From Stappia stellulata (lineage in GTDB: Bacteria > Pseudomonadota > Alphaproteobacteria > Rhizobiales > Stappiaceae), in contig NZ_JAIVMF010000004.1 in NCBI RefSeq assembly GCF_020176715.1, positions 1-64,000 of the forward strand: 64,000 nt of DNA, written 5' to 3'. Of the stretch, positions 44,068 to 53,283 are shown in pieces. Both the position numbers and the translations under genes were made by a program. Position 1 is the stretch's first letter. The number at the start of each line of letters is the position of its first letter. The notes under the pieces are model-generated. The model was given only the letters and a program-made list of their open reading frames with translations. It ran no database searches and was not told the DNA's origin.

Positions 44068-44753
44068 GGTGCGAGGCATGCGGGTCGTTGGGGCGGCGGA
44101 CGGTATGCGGCCCGGTCCCCCGCCGCCCGACTTCCCCCCCTGCGCAGTGATTTCGTCCCTGTCATCTTGGATGTCGACGTCGAGACGGTCATCGGCGGGA
44201 TCGGCGCTCGGCTGGGAATGCCGGGTCTCGATCCGTGCCACAGCGTGCACTCTCGGGCTGCCGGGGTCGGGTCGGGGCAGCTGATTTCCATCGGCCTCGT
44301 CGTTCTTCGACGTCTCGCCGTTTCCCGCCTCTGCCGGCCACCGATACCCAATGCGCGTTCCGTCGCGGCCCGGGCCTTTGGCATTGTAACCGCATTCCGG
44401 ATGTTTCAACGATATTGACGACCTGGCCGCCGCCGTTTGAATGGCGCATGCGGCAATTGACGCTTCGGGACTGCCGTCTGAGCGGACGCCTCGGCGGTCG
44501 TTCTCGCTGCCGGCTGCATCTGGCGGGATTTCTATCGTTTGCTCTCTTGAAAATCCGGATTGTCGCCCGCGCGCTTTCACGGTTTGTCCCCGATGCTCTG
44601 GAAAACAAAGGCGGTCCCCGGCCCTGGTCGGGCACCGTCAACCGGGATTTCATCGAAGCGTCATCAAAGGATCACGCAACCGTCGCCGAAATCGGAGAAG
44701 GGGAGGCCGGCAAGCAGTCCCGCTGCCACTTGGACAACAACGGAAATCACCAA
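44068..44753. other. Intergenic region of about 690 bp before the Pot-like operon
   Basis: No protein family was recognised on either strand. A GC-rich potential hairpin (GGCGGCGGA paired with TCCCCCGCCGCC, about 44092-44132) lies just after the lyase gene and may end that operon. The remainder probably carries the promoter for the binding-protein gene at 44754. Confidence 0.5.
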
Positions 44754-45878
44754 ATGCTGTCTCGCCCCCTCAACCGCAGAGCGGTCCTGCGCGCCGCCTC
44801 TTCGGCCGCGCTCGCCGCGCCCTTCATTGCCCGTGGCTCCTGGGCGCGCGCAAGCTCCGGAGAGCTGCGTCTCGCTGCCTGGGCCGGCTATATTTCGCCG
44901 GAAATGCTGGAGGCCTTCGAAAAGGCGACCGGTATCAAAACGACCTACACGCCCTATGGCACCAACGAAGAAATCCTCAGCATGATGCGCGTCAATCAGG
45001 GCGCGGGCTTCGACGCGATCTGGCCCGCCCTGGACCGCGTGCCCAACTACGTGGAGGACGGGCTGATCCAGCCCATCGACGAAGCCCGCGTGGAATGGGA
45101 TCGCTGCATCGACAGCGCCATCAAGAGCTCGGAAACCCTGGGTGCGGTCGTCAACGGCAAGCGCTACCAGGTGCCGACGGACTGGGGCACCGAAGCCCTC
45201 GCTTTCAACACCGACAAGCTGTCTCTGGACTATGGCACCGCTTCCTATGCCGATCTGTGGCAGCCGGAAATGGCCGGCAAGGTCACCGTGCGCGGGCACT
45301 CCGCCCTTGTCGGCCTGGCGCTGTGGCTGGAGCGGGAAGGCAAGCTGCCGCGGCCCTTCCTCGACAGCTTCAAGGATGTTGAGGCAATGCGCGCCAACTA
45401 CGATGTGGTTCTCGCGGAAGCCATCGCGCGCAAGGCCACCATCGCGCAATTCTGGAGCAACCAGAACGAGGCCCAGGGCGCGTTCCGCACCAATGGCTGC
45501 ATTCTGGGGCAGACGTGGGATTCCACCGCCGCCGGCCTGAAGGACGAGGGACAGCCGATCTCCTACCTCGCGCCGCGCGAAGGCGCTCTGTCCTGGATGG
45601 AGGGCATCTCGCTTCCGCTGGGATCGGAGAACATCGAGCAGGCCTATGCCTTCATCAACTGGATGCTGACCCCGGAAGCCGGGGCGATGTATGCCACCCA
45701 TGCCCGCGTCAACACCACGGCCAAGGGCGCCGATGCCTTGCTGCCGCAGGAAATGAAGACCTTTTTCCAGACCGCCTACCCGGGAGATGCCATCGACAAT
45801 TTGTGGTGGTGGCCGGTTCAGGAAAACTGGTTTGTCGAGATTCGTGGCGAGTATCAGGACAGGTTCCTCAGTGCTTGA
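44754..45878 (+). CDS. ABC transporter substrate-binding protein, PotD-like, Tat-exported
   Basis: A 374-residue periplasmic binding protein. The N-terminus LNRRAVLRAASSAALAAPFIA has a twin-arginine motif followed by a hydrophobic stretch, so export by the Tat route is likely. The mature part, with LAAWAGYISPEMLEAFEKATGIKTTYTPYGTNEE and LGSENIEQAYAFINWMLTPEAG, matches polyamine-type binding proteins. First gene of an importer operon. Ligand: spermidine/putrescine-like by family, but this family also takes up other organic cations. Confidence 0.85.
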   Translation: MLSRPLNRRAVLRAASSAALAAPFIARGSWARASSGELRLAAWAGYISPEMLEAFEKATGIKTTYTPYGTNEEILSMMRVNQGAGFDAIWPALDRVPNYVEDGLIQPIDEARVEWDRCIDSAIKSSETLGAVVNGKRYQVPTDWGTEALAFNTDKLSLDYGTASYADLWQPEMAGKVTVRGHSALVGLALWLEREGKLPRPFLDSFKDVEAMRANYDVVLAEAIARKATIAQFWSNQNEAQGAFRTNGCILGQTWDSTAAGLKDEGQPISYLAPREGALSWMEGISLPLGSENIEQAYAFINWMLTPEAGAMYATHARVNTTAKGADALLPQEMKTFFQTAYPGDAIDNLWWWPVQENWFVEIRGEYQDRFLSA

Positions 45879-47013
45879 TATGCCTCGCGTCGCGAAGATG
45901 GACACTCCAGGCGTCCTGCCTGGAGTGTCCAGCCCATTGCCAAGCGCCGTTAGCCTGAACAACGTCGAGATGCGGTTCGGCCCCACGCGTGCCGTCAAGC
46001 CGCTGTCACTGGATGTGCAGCAGGGCGAGTTCTTCTCGATCCTCGGGCCGTCAGGCTGCGGCAAGACCACGTTGCTGCGTCTGATTGCCGGCATTCTCAA
46101 GCCGACGGCCGGCCAGGTGTTTATCAACGGCGAGGACATGGCCGGCGTGCCGCAGAACATGCGGGCAACGGCGATGATCTTCCAGTCGCTGGCGCTGTTC
46201 CCGTTCATGACGGTCTGGGAGAACATTGCCTTCGGCCTGGAAGCGCGCGGGATGGCCAAGAAGGAACGCCGCCGGCGGGCCCAGGAGTTGCTCGAGCTCA
46301 TCGCTCTGCCCGACCATGGCGGACGTCTGCCGGGCGAATTGTCCGGCGGGCAGCGGCAGCGGGTGGCCATCGCCCGGGCCCTGGCGATTCAGCCCAAGGT
46401 GCTGCTGCTCGACGAACCGCTGTCGGCGCTCGACCTCAAGCTGCGCCAGCACATGCGGGCCGAGTTGCGGTCCTTGCAAAAGAGCACGGGCGTCACCTTT
46501 TTCTACATCACCCATGACCAGTCCGAGGCGCTGGCCATGTCGGACCGCGTCGCCGTGATGAACGCGGGGACACTGCAGCAGGTCGGCACGCCGCATGAAC
46601 TCTACAGCCGGCCGGGAACCCGGTTCGTCGCGGAATTCGTCGGCGAAACCAACGTGCTCTCGGGCAGCGTCTCGCGCATCGAAAACGGAACCGCAGTTCT
46701 GGACTGTCCGGAAGGCCGGTTCGCGGGACGCAGCACGCCGGGGCTGCGCGAGGGGGCGAAGGCCCGCCTCTACGTGCGTCCGGAGGCCATGCGCATCGGC
46801 GATGGCAACCACAACGATCTGGCGCTGACCATCGAACGCTATGACTTCGAAGGTGCTTTCGCCACCGCCCATGCCGTGCTGGAGGGCAGCTATCCTCGCC
46901 GTGACGTCTCCGTCACGATTTCCCAGCAAAGCCTCTCGAGCGCGCCGGCGATCGGCGCCCCGTTCCGCGCCGGTTTTTGCGCGCGAGATGCGATTGTCCT
47001 GCCCGATGAGTGA
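45871..47013 (+). CDS. ABC transporter ATP-binding protein, PotA-like
   Basis: An ATPase of about 380 residues. Walker A is GPSGCGKTT, signature LSGGQRQRVAIARALAI, Walker B LLLDEPLSALD and the H loop YITHDQSEAL, followed by a C-terminal TOBE regulatory domain. Start: the GTG at 45871 has AGGACAGG seven bases upstream and overlaps the preceding stop; ATGs at 45880 and 45898 are alternatives. Standard member of the polyamine/opine/iron-type importer ATPases. Confidence 0.88.
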   Translation: MLDMPRVAKMDTPGVLPGVSSPLPSAVSLNNVEMRFGPTRAVKPLSLDVQQGEFFSILGPSGCGKTTLLRLIAGILKPTAGQVFINGEDMAGVPQNMRATAMIFQSLALFPFMTVWENIAFGLEARGMAKKERRRRAQELLELIALPDHGGRLPGELSGGQRQRVAIARALAIQPKVLLLDEPLSALDLKLRQHMRAELRSLQKSTGVTFFYITHDQSEALAMSDRVAVMNAGTLQQVGTPHELYSRPGTRFVAEFVGETNVLSGSVSRIENGTAVLDCPEGRFAGRSTPGLREGAKARLYVRPEAMRIGDGNHNDLALTIERYDFEGAFATAHAVLEGSYPRRDVSVTISQQSLSSAPAIGAPFRAGFCARDAIVLPDE

Positions 47014-47887
47014 GATCTTCCAGCGCTTTGGCAAAACACTCGGCGGCATCTTTGTCGCTCTGGTCCTGCTCTGGCTGGCGGGGCTGGTGCTTGTTCCGGG
47101 GATCTATATGGTCAATGCGGCGCTGACCCCACGCCTGCCACTGGCTTTGCGGGGCGGTCCGGACGACGTCTATGTGCTGGAAAACTTCGCGTATCTCCTC
47201 AACCACCCGAACCACGGCTGGATTTTCGTCAAGACGATCTGGTCTAGTGCGCTGGTGACCTTCGTCACGTTGCTGCTGTGCTATCCCGTCGCCTACTGGC
47301 TCGCACAGGTCGCCCGGAAATGGCAGATGCGGCTGATGCTGGTGCTGATGCTCGTCCCCTACTTGATGAACGAGGTGCTGCGCGGCCTCGCCTGGTACAT
47401 CATCCTTGCCTTCTCCGGACCGTTGAACGCCATGCTGATGGGACTGGGACTGCTCGACGAACCGCATCGCTGGTACGGCGACGGCGGCGTCTTGGCCGGA
47501 ATGGCCTATGCCTACATCCTGTTCATGCTGTTTCCGATCTACAATGCCATCTGCACGCTGGACCGGGACCAGATCAACGCCGCGCGCAACCTGGGTTCGG
47601 CCACCTGGCGCATCCACCGCCGGATCGTCCTGCCTCACGCCAAGGTCGGCATCGCGACCGGCTGTGTTTTCGTCTTCATGATGGCCGCCGGCAGCTATGT
47701 GGCGCCGGCGCTGCTGGGCGCGCCGGGCAGCCGCTGGTTCACTCAGCTTGTCTACGAATGGTTCTTCGAGATCGGCAACTGGAACCGTGGGGCGGCCTAT
47801 GGTGTGGCGCTGATGGCGATGTGCCTGACGGTCGTTCTCGGCCTTCTGGCGCTGTTCCGCGTGAACCTCACGAGCGCAATCAAATGA
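47006..47887 (+). CDS. ABC transporter permease, PotB-like
   Basis: A 293-residue inner-membrane permease with six helices. The EAA loop is NAARNLGSATWRIHRRIVLPHAKVGI. The ATG overlaps the ATPase gene by 8 bp; the next permease overlaps by 4 bp. It forms a heterodimer with the permease at 47884. Confidence 0.88.
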   Translation: MSEIFQRFGKTLGGIFVALVLLWLAGLVLVPGIYMVNAALTPRLPLALRGGPDDVYVLENFAYLLNHPNHGWIFVKTIWSSALVTFVTLLLCYPVAYWLAQVARKWQMRLMLVLMLVPYLMNEVLRGLAWYIILAFSGPLNAMLMGLGLLDEPHRWYGDGGVLAGMAYAYILFMLFPIYNAICTLDRDQINAARNLGSATWRIHRRIVLPHAKVGIATGCVFVFMMAAGSYVAPALLGAPGSRWFTQLVYEWFFEIGNWNRGAAYGVALMAMCLTVVLGLLALFRVNLTSAIK

Positions 47888-48741
47888 CGAACGACATCAA
47901 CGTCTCTCCGATGCACACACAGTCGGGTGCCTCGCAGCGCCTGTGGTCCTGGTTGGGTCGGGCCGGGTCGCGGCTCTACCTCTTTGCCTTTGTCGGGTTT
48001 CTGCTTGGCCCGCTCGCGATCCTCGGCGGTGCTGCCTTCAACGACAGCAGCTTTCCGACGGTCAGTCCCTGGCAGGGAGGAACCCTGAAGTGGCTTCAGG
48101 CGCTGTTTCATGACGGGGAAATCGGCGACGCGCTGGTCAGCTCCGGCATCGTCGCTGGCGGTGTCATCCTCGTTTCCCTTCCTGTCGGTCTCGCTTCGGC
48201 GCTGGTTCTCAACAGTCTGAACGGACGCGCGCGCGGCTTCGTCTATGGCTTGATGGTATCCCCCATGCTCATTCCGGGCATTGTCATCGGGATCTCCACA
48301 TTGTTGTTCTGGCGCCAGGTCGGCGTGAACGGAGGGTATTTCCTCACCATCCTTGCCCAAGCCAGTTTCATCACGTCCTTTGTCATGCTGATGATCGCGG
48401 CCCAGCTGCAGCGGTTCGACCGGACCATGGAAGACGCCGCCCTCGGGCTGGGGGCCTCCCGGCTGATGGTGTTGCGCCGTATTCTTCTGCCCTATCTGCG
48501 CCCCGCCGTGCTTGCGGCCTGCTGCCTTGCCTTCCTGCAATCCTTCGAGAACTACAACACCACCCTGTTCGTCCGGGGAACGGAAACGCCGTTGACCGTC
48601 TTCATCGCGACCAAGGTTCGCACCGGACTGACGCCGGTGATCAACGCTCTCGGCCTGGTCATGATGCTGGCAGCCCTGATCGGTGCGCTTCTGTGGGAAC
48701 TCAAGCGCATGAAGGGCTTCGCCCGGGCCGACCGGTCCTAG
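47884..48741 (+). CDS. ABC transporter permease, PotC-like
   Basis: A 285-residue permease with six helices. The EAA loop is MEDAALGLGASRLMVLRRILLPYLRPAVLA. The N-terminal 25 residues are polar and precede the first helix. ATGA overlap with the upstream permease. It completes the four-component importer. Confidence 0.88.
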   Translation: MTNDINVSPMHTQSGASQRLWSWLGRAGSRLYLFAFVGFLLGPLAILGGAAFNDSSFPTVSPWQGGTLKWLQALFHDGEIGDALVSSGIVAGGVILVSLPVGLASALVLNSLNGRARGFVYGLMVSPMLIPGIVIGISTLLFWRQVGVNGGYFLTILAQASFITSFVMLMIAAQLQRFDRTMEDAALGLGASRLMVLRRILLPYLRPAVLAACCLAFLQSFENYNTTLFVRGTETPLTVFIATKVRTGLTPVINALGLVMMLAALIGALLWELKRMKGFARADRS

Positions 48742-48792
48742 GACGCGGCGCTTGCGCGTGGTCCCATATCCCCTGAAAACAAAGGCTCAATC

Positions 48793-49734
48793 TTGGAACA
48801 CGATCTTTTCAAAGTCGGCATGTCGAGCCGGACCCGTGACGGCGACCTGTCGGATCTGGGCAAGGAACTGGATCAATTGCAGGCGCTGGGCGTGGATTTC
48901 GTCGAACTGTCGGCCTTCGACTTCGACCTCATCGCCGGCGGCCGGATCCGGACGTCGCAGATGGCGACGCTGCTCGACACTTGCCGCGGACGTGACCTGT
49001 CGTACTCCGTGCATGGTCCGCTCGCCCTGAACTTCATGGACACTCCCGAGCGACTGCCCCTGCATTTCAACCTGCTGGAAGCCTCGCTCGACATTGCCGC
49101 AGAGCTGGGAGCAAAACACTATGTTCTCCATGCCGGCATGACCATGGAGACCGATCCCGCGCTCCGCCGCGATGCCTACCACCGGCAGAGGGAGTGGTTG
49201 ACCCGTGCCGGCAATCTGGCGCAGGCGCGCGACCTGCATGTTTGTGTCGAGACACTGTTTGAACACGACGACTGGAAGCATACGCCGTGCCCCGGCCGGC
49301 TTGCCGCCGAGCTTGAGGCAATCGCGCATCCCAACATTGGCGCCACGCTCGATTTCGGGCACAGCTATCTCAAGATGGATGCTGAGGGGCGCCGGTCCGA
49401 CCTCGTCAGCGAATGCGCGGCGCTTGCGCCCCATGCCCGACATCTGCATCTGCACGACTGCTTCGGGCGTCAGGAGGGGATGTGGACCTATACCTTCAGC
49501 GAACAGCTCGCACTCGGGTTGGGCGATCTGCATCTGCCCATCGGCTGGGGAGACATTCCCTGGCAGGAGCTGATGTCGCAATGTGTCTTACCGAAAGACA
49601 CGCTGTTCGTCATCGAACTCAACCCGCGCTTCCTCCATGCGGCCGGGGACTGCCTGGCGCAGACCCGTGCCCTGGCGGCTCTTGCCCGCTCAGGAACGCA
49701 AACGCCAGCCGAAATCCGCATGCCTGTCACCTGA
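48793..49734 (+). CDS. TIM-barrel sugar phosphate isomerase/epimerase family protein
   Basis: A 313-residue xylose isomerase-like (AP_endonuc_2) protein starting at a TTG preceded by AAAGG. Candidate metal ligands appear along the barrel: HGPLALN, HYVLHAGM, VCVETLFEH, TLDFGHSYL, HLHLHDCFG and FVIELNPR. It is 51 bp after the Pot-like permease, so it may modify the imported compound, although most members act on sugars or polyols. Exact reaction unknown. Confidence 0.75.
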   Translation: MEHDLFKVGMSSRTRDGDLSDLGKELDQLQALGVDFVELSAFDFDLIAGGRIRTSQMATLLDTCRGRDLSYSVHGPLALNFMDTPERLPLHFNLLEASLDIAAELGAKHYVLHAGMTMETDPALRRDAYHRQREWLTRAGNLAQARDLHVCVETLFEHDDWKHTPCPGRLAAELEAIAHPNIGATLDFGHSYLKMDAEGRRSDLVSECAALAPHARHLHLHDCFGRQEGMWTYTFSEQLALGLGDLHLPIGWGDIPWQELMSQCVLPKDTLFVIELNPRFLHAAGDCLAQTRALAALARSGTQTPAEIRMPVT

Positions 49735-50393
49735 CCCGGCACGCATGACCGCCGGTTCGCTGGAGCCGGAGTTCGAGCCGTGTTCCACGGCGCTGTGTCC
49801 AACGCCTCGCTGATAGGGCAGGCCGATTTTTGCACGGTCGCTGAAGGTGAAGCAAAGGCCGGCGTGCAGGCGCGGCTGTTGCGGTCCGTCGTCGGCGGTG
49901 ACGGTCTCTTAGTGCCGCCGACAGCCACGTGTCGGCGGGTCGATACGATACCAGATGCCAGTTGTGGGAGGCACCGGCCTTGAGGCGGGACACGCAGGAG
50001 CGACCCACGCCTGAGGTGTCGAGCGCGACGCTCTCGGCCGTTGCGCTCGACCCGGGATTGTCGCCGCTTGCCGCCGACCGTCCGAAGCCGGCCAGATGAC
50101 CGAGCGCGACAACCTGGGTCGGGCTGTTTCCGGACCGACGCGTTCGCGGCCTGTACCATTTGAAAGCCGGACGGCATTTCCATCGTCGTTGACCATCGCG
50201 TGGGTGCCCTGGTCTTGGCCCCAGACCGGCGGGTTCGTGAGCGATTGTTACTCGGTCGACGGACCCGCGCCGAGGGCGAGCCCGGCGTAGCAGTTTGCGA
50301 CGGGCTTGGTACCCGCTTCACGCAGTCGGGCGCTTTCGCCCACGAATGTCGCCATGCCCGCCGCTAAGGGACTTCGCCTCGGGCCATGCGGCG
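49735..50393 (-). pseudogene. Decayed IS5-family transposase region
   Basis: About 660 bp without an intact gene. On the minus strand, around 50130-50235, the reading GTHAMVNDDGNAVRLSNGTG closely parallels the IS5-type block TKIHALVNDDGxPVRLxLTPGQ. Further along, in a different frame near 49930-50000, VSRLKAGASHNWHLVSYRPADTWLSAAL resembles the transposase C-terminus. At least one frameshift is needed to join them and no terminal inverted repeats were identified, so the element is dead. Confidence 0.45.
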
Positions 50394-51053
50394 TCAGGCG
50401 GCCTGCTCGACGAACCAGGCGAACAGCTGCTTCTGTCTTGCGGAAAACGGCATCAGCTCCGGGTGCCACTGAACCCCGAGCAGCGGGGAGCCGGAATCGG
50501 ACTCGATTGCCTGCACGATGCCGAACTCGTCCCGCGCCGAGATCCGAAGTCCGGGGGCAAGGTCCTTTACCGACTGGTGGTGGAGCGCGTTGACCTTGGC
50601 TGCTTCGCGCCGGAAGATCGTTGCCAGCAGGGAGCCGGGAGCCACCGTGATCGTCTTGCGCGGCAACACGGTGCGCATGCGCGGCGCATCCTTGAAGACG
50701 TCCTGGATGTCGGCATGCAGCGTTCCGCCGAAGGTGACATTGATCATCTGGGAGCCGCGACAGATTCCAAGCACGGGCAATCCCGCGGCGGCGGCGGAGC
50801 GGATCAGCTCCATTTCAAGCGCGTCGCGTTTCGGATCGATGCGCACATCCGGCATCAGCTCGCCGCCGTAAAGCGTCGCGCTGATGTCGTCGCCGCCGCC
50901 GGCGACAAGCCCGTCGAGACGACCGAGGTCGCAGGGCGTGTCGGCTGTTATACGAACCGCTTTCGCGCCCACGCGCCAGAGCGCGAAGCGGATCGCAAGG
51001 AACGATCGCCACCCGCCGCGCACCGATGTCGAAACGCCGATCCGTGGTGTCAC
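50394..51053 (-). CDS. Class I glutamine amidotransferase / gamma-glutamyl hydrolase-like (C26)
   Basis: A 219-residue glutamine amidotransferase-fold protein. The nucleophile is Cys98 in LGICRGSQ and the catalytic His-Glu is in VQWHPEL. Features LDGLVAGGGDDISATLYG and VNALHHQSVKDLA are typical of the peptidase C26 group, which includes PuuD. Start: a GTG overlapping the amidoligase stop by 4 bp (GTGA). The tight coupling to an amidoligase gene indicates that the two enzymes make and break, or jointly process, a gamma-glutamyl-type amide bond. Confidence 0.83.
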   Translation of the reverse strand: MTPRIGVSTSVRGGWRSFLAIRFALWRVGAKAVRITADTPCDLGRLDGLVAGGGDDISATLYGGELMPDVRIDPKRDALEMELIRSAAAAGLPVLGICRGSQMINVTFGGTLHADIQDVFKDAPRMRTVLPRKTITVAPGSLLATIFRREAAKVNALHHQSVKDLAPGLRISARDEFGIVQAIESDSGSPLLGVQWHPELMPFSARQKQLFAWFVEQAA

Positions 51054-52027
51054 TTGCCGACCACTTCCGCAAACATGCGCTTCAGTGTTCCCAAAGCGTC
51101 GCTGGTTTCGCGATTGTCGCGGAATTCCCGCAAGCCCTCCTGCAGACGCTCGTCCTTGGCGGCAAGCATCTCCACGCAGCGCCAGCGGTCCCATTCCCGG
51201 GAGATCGACCATCCCTCGGCCCCGATCAGGGAGTTGGGCAGGCGATAGTGAAAGGTCGGGCGGACCGCCGAGGGCTTTTCGCCAAGTGCTGTCTCGACCG
51301 CCTCGTGGTCGATCGAGGCGAGCAGCGGCAGAAGGTCCAGCTCACGGTTCTTCGTCGGGTTTGCCTGGCAGTAGTCCGCGACGAACTGGGTGAAATCCGG
51401 ATGATAGTCCGGGTCCAGGACCTTCATCTGGTAGGCCTTGGGAAAGCGGCCGATGAAGGGAAGCAGCGTGCGGGTCCTGTCCGGCTCGATATCGTCGCGC
51501 AGCGCCGGCGCCATCAGGAGATAGGCCTGTAGGATCCGCAGGATCGACCGCACGTCGGTGTCGGTCCACTCGATGTTCAAATGCACGCCGCAGGCAAGAT
51601 GCGGCTGCTCCGTGCCGACGGCGCCGGCTTTCGCGAGACTGTCGAGAAGACGGTCGATCTTCGGGAGGTCTTCAACCGGCAGGGGGTCTGTGATCAGTTC
51701 CGTTGGAATGATCGGCCCGGAGACATCGCCGGCAACCCGGCGCACGGTCTTTTCAAACGCGGAAGCGTCTGCGTCGCTGTGAACATATTTGCTGTCAAGC
51801 TCGATGCGGATATCGCCGAGAGAGGTTCCCGCCAGCTCGAAGCGATGGGCATCTGCCTTGGCAATCTCACCGCCCAACAGACCCTGAACGACATCGGCCG
51901 CGTCGCGCGCGCTCAGACCACCGAACTCGACCTCGACCCCGATGCGCCGTTGCGCGTCGCCGCGCGCGTCGTCCGGTTCCGTGCGTGCCGGAACCCTGTC
52001 CGGATCCGAAGCTTGTTGATGCGTCAT
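51050..52027 (-). CDS. Amidoligase family protein
   Basis: A 325-residue putative amidoligase with the glutamine-synthetase-like fold. Recognisable elements are RRIGVEVEFGGLS at the first strand with acidic metal ligands, GDIRIELDSKYV, GPIIPTELITDPLP and CGVHLNIEW. Families of this kind (Amidoligase_2) are predicted to join amines to carboxylates using ATP, often beside glutamine amidotransferase-like genes, as here. The ATG at 52027 is preceded by GGGAGCC. The natural substrate is unknown. Confidence 0.78.
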   Translation of the reverse strand: MTHQQASDPDRVPARTEPDDARGDAQRRIGVEVEFGGLSARDAADVVQGLLGGEIAKADAHRFELAGTSLGDIRIELDSKYVHSDADASAFEKTVRRVAGDVSGPIIPTELITDPLPVEDLPKIDRLLDSLAKAGAVGTEQPHLACGVHLNIEWTDTDVRSILRILQAYLLMAPALRDDIEPDRTRTLLPFIGRFPKAYQMKVLDPDYHPDFTQFVADYCQANPTKNRELDLLPLLASIDHEAVETALGEKPSAVRPTFHYRLPNSLIGAEGWSISREWDRWRCVEMLAAKDERLQEGLREFRDNRETSDALGTLKRMFAEVVGK

Positions 52028-52186
52028 GGTGGCTCCCGCTTTGGTGCCCTTCATTAACGCGACATTCGTCAAAAGGTTCCCGCCCGAGCCTCAAAAAAGA
52101 AACGATCGCTTTCGCGCCGTTTCGACGAGGCCTGCCGGATCTCTTCACTTCGCGCGGGCATTTCTGGGAATGTGTCGCCGGTCCGG

Positions 52187-52211
52187 GGAACTGTTTCGAG
52201 AGGTCCGCGTT
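52187..52211 (+). promoter_or_regulatory. EcfG-type promoter
   Basis: GGAAC, exactly 17 bases, then GTTTT. This matches the consensus of the alphaproteobacterial general stress sigma factor and lies 26 bp before the small gene at 52237. Confidence 0.65.
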
Positions 52212-52236
52212 TTCCGTCTTTGGAAAGGAGGTTGTC

Positions 52237-52437
52237 ATGTCAAATACCCCGAAGGGCGAACGCCAGGCGAAACTGGATGAACCATTGACGCTTGCCGAGA
52301 CCATTCGCAGCGACGGCGGCCGGGCCGGCGGCGACCTGCAGAAGGAGGTTGCGACCCGCGACCACAAGAAGCGCGCGTTCGAACGGCCGGCCGGAGCGAC
52401 GCGTGTCGAGGGGCGCCATGAGCGCAAAAACGGCTAG
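52237..52437 (+). CDS. Small hydrophilic protein, likely general-stress induced
   Basis: A 66-residue highly charged protein with no membrane segment and no recognised family (MSNTPKGERQAKLDEPLTLA start). AAAGGAGG lies five to seven bases before the ATG. A perfect EcfG-type promoter precedes it and a strong terminator follows, so it forms a one-gene stress transcription unit. Confidence 0.7.
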   Translation: MSNTPKGERQAKLDEPLTLAETIRSDGGRAGGDLQKEVATRDHKKRAFERPAGATRVEGRHERKNG

Positions 52438-52465
52438 CCTTGCGTCCAGGGTCCGGCAATGATGC

Positions 52466-52503
52466 AACCGGCTGCGGCGGGGCTCGCCGCGGCCGGTTTT
52501 TTC
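52466..52503 (+). terminator. Rho-independent terminator
   Basis: A long GC-rich stem (AACCGGCTGCGGCG paired with CGCCGCGGCCGGTT) with a short loop and a run of six T. It ends the small stress gene at 52437. Confidence 0.8.
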
Positions 52504-52536
52504 GTGCCTTGCCGACACGCCTGAGATCGGACCGAC

Positions 52537-53283
52537 ATGTCAGACAGTCTGAACGCCCGGACGAATTGTCAAAAATGCCCCTTGCGCAAAAAGGACATCT
52601 TCCGCCCGCTCGACGACCGGGAACTGAAGTTCGTCGAAGGGTTCAAGACCGGTGAACTGACCGTCGACGCCGGTTCGACGATCCTGCTGGAAGAAAACAA
52701 GACGCCGCATCTCTATACCATTCTCGACGGTTGGGTCTTCCGGCACAAATCGCTGATGGACGGGCGCCGGCAGATTCTCAACTTCGCCTTTCCAGGCGAC
52801 CTGCTGGGGTTGCAACTGGCCATCCTGAGCGAGATGCAGCACACGGTCACCGCCCTCACCAGGACGACGCTTTGCGTTTTTCCGAGAGACAAGGTGTGGG
52901 GTGTGTTCAAGGACTATCCGGAACTGGCCTATTCGATGACCTGGATGGCCGCTCGCGAGGAGCAGATGGTGGACGGTCACCTGCTGAGCATCGGCCGGCG
53001 CAATGCCTTCGAGAAACTGGCGTATCTCATTCTCCACCTGCACGATCGGGCGCGGGCCGCCGGCTATGGCGGCGATCAGGCTTTCGACGCCCCCTTCACG
53101 CAGGAGCATCTGTCCGATGCCCTGGGGATAACGCCGGTGCACACCAGTCGAACGCTGAAGAAGATGCAGGCGAGAGATCTGATCGCCTGGAAGCGGGACC
53201 GCATTCGAATCCTCGACCGGCGCGGACTGGAAGACGTTGCGGCCTATGAACCCGGCTGCACCACTCAGCGTCCGCTGATCTGA
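52537..53283 (+). CDS. Crp/Fnr-family transcriptional regulator
   Basis: A 248-residue regulator. The cyclic-nucleotide-binding-like domain covers residues 20-140 and the winged helix-turn-helix region is FTQEHLSDALGITPVHTSRTLKKM near 187-212. Only two N-terminal cysteines exist (Cys11 and Cys14, NCQKCPLRK), so the four-cysteine iron-sulfur cluster of true Fnr is not complete; FixK-like or other sensing is more likely. It converges on and overlaps by 19 bp the receiver gene at 53265. Confidence 0.87.
   Translation: MSDSLNARTNCQKCPLRKKDIFRPLDDRELKFVEGFKTGELTVDAGSTILLEENKTPHLYTILDGWVFRHKSLMDGRRQILNFAFPGDLLGLQLAILSEMQHTVTALTRTTLCVFPRDKVWGVFKDYPELAYSMTWMAAREEQMVDGHLLSIGRRNAFEKLAYLILHLHDRARAAGYGGDQAFDAPFTQEHLSDALGITPVHTSRTLKKMQARDLIAWKRDRIRILDRRGLEDVAAYEPGCTTQRPLI

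Noticed and set aside
42562-44580. A 672-residue minus-strand frame opposite the PrpF-like and lyase genes
   Set aside because: No family resemblance, low-complexity charged composition, and both plus-strand genes are clear.
52537-53283. True oxygen-sensing Fnr
   Set aside because: Only Cys11 and Cys14 are present in the N-terminal motif; the four ligands for a [4Fe-4S] cluster are not visible.
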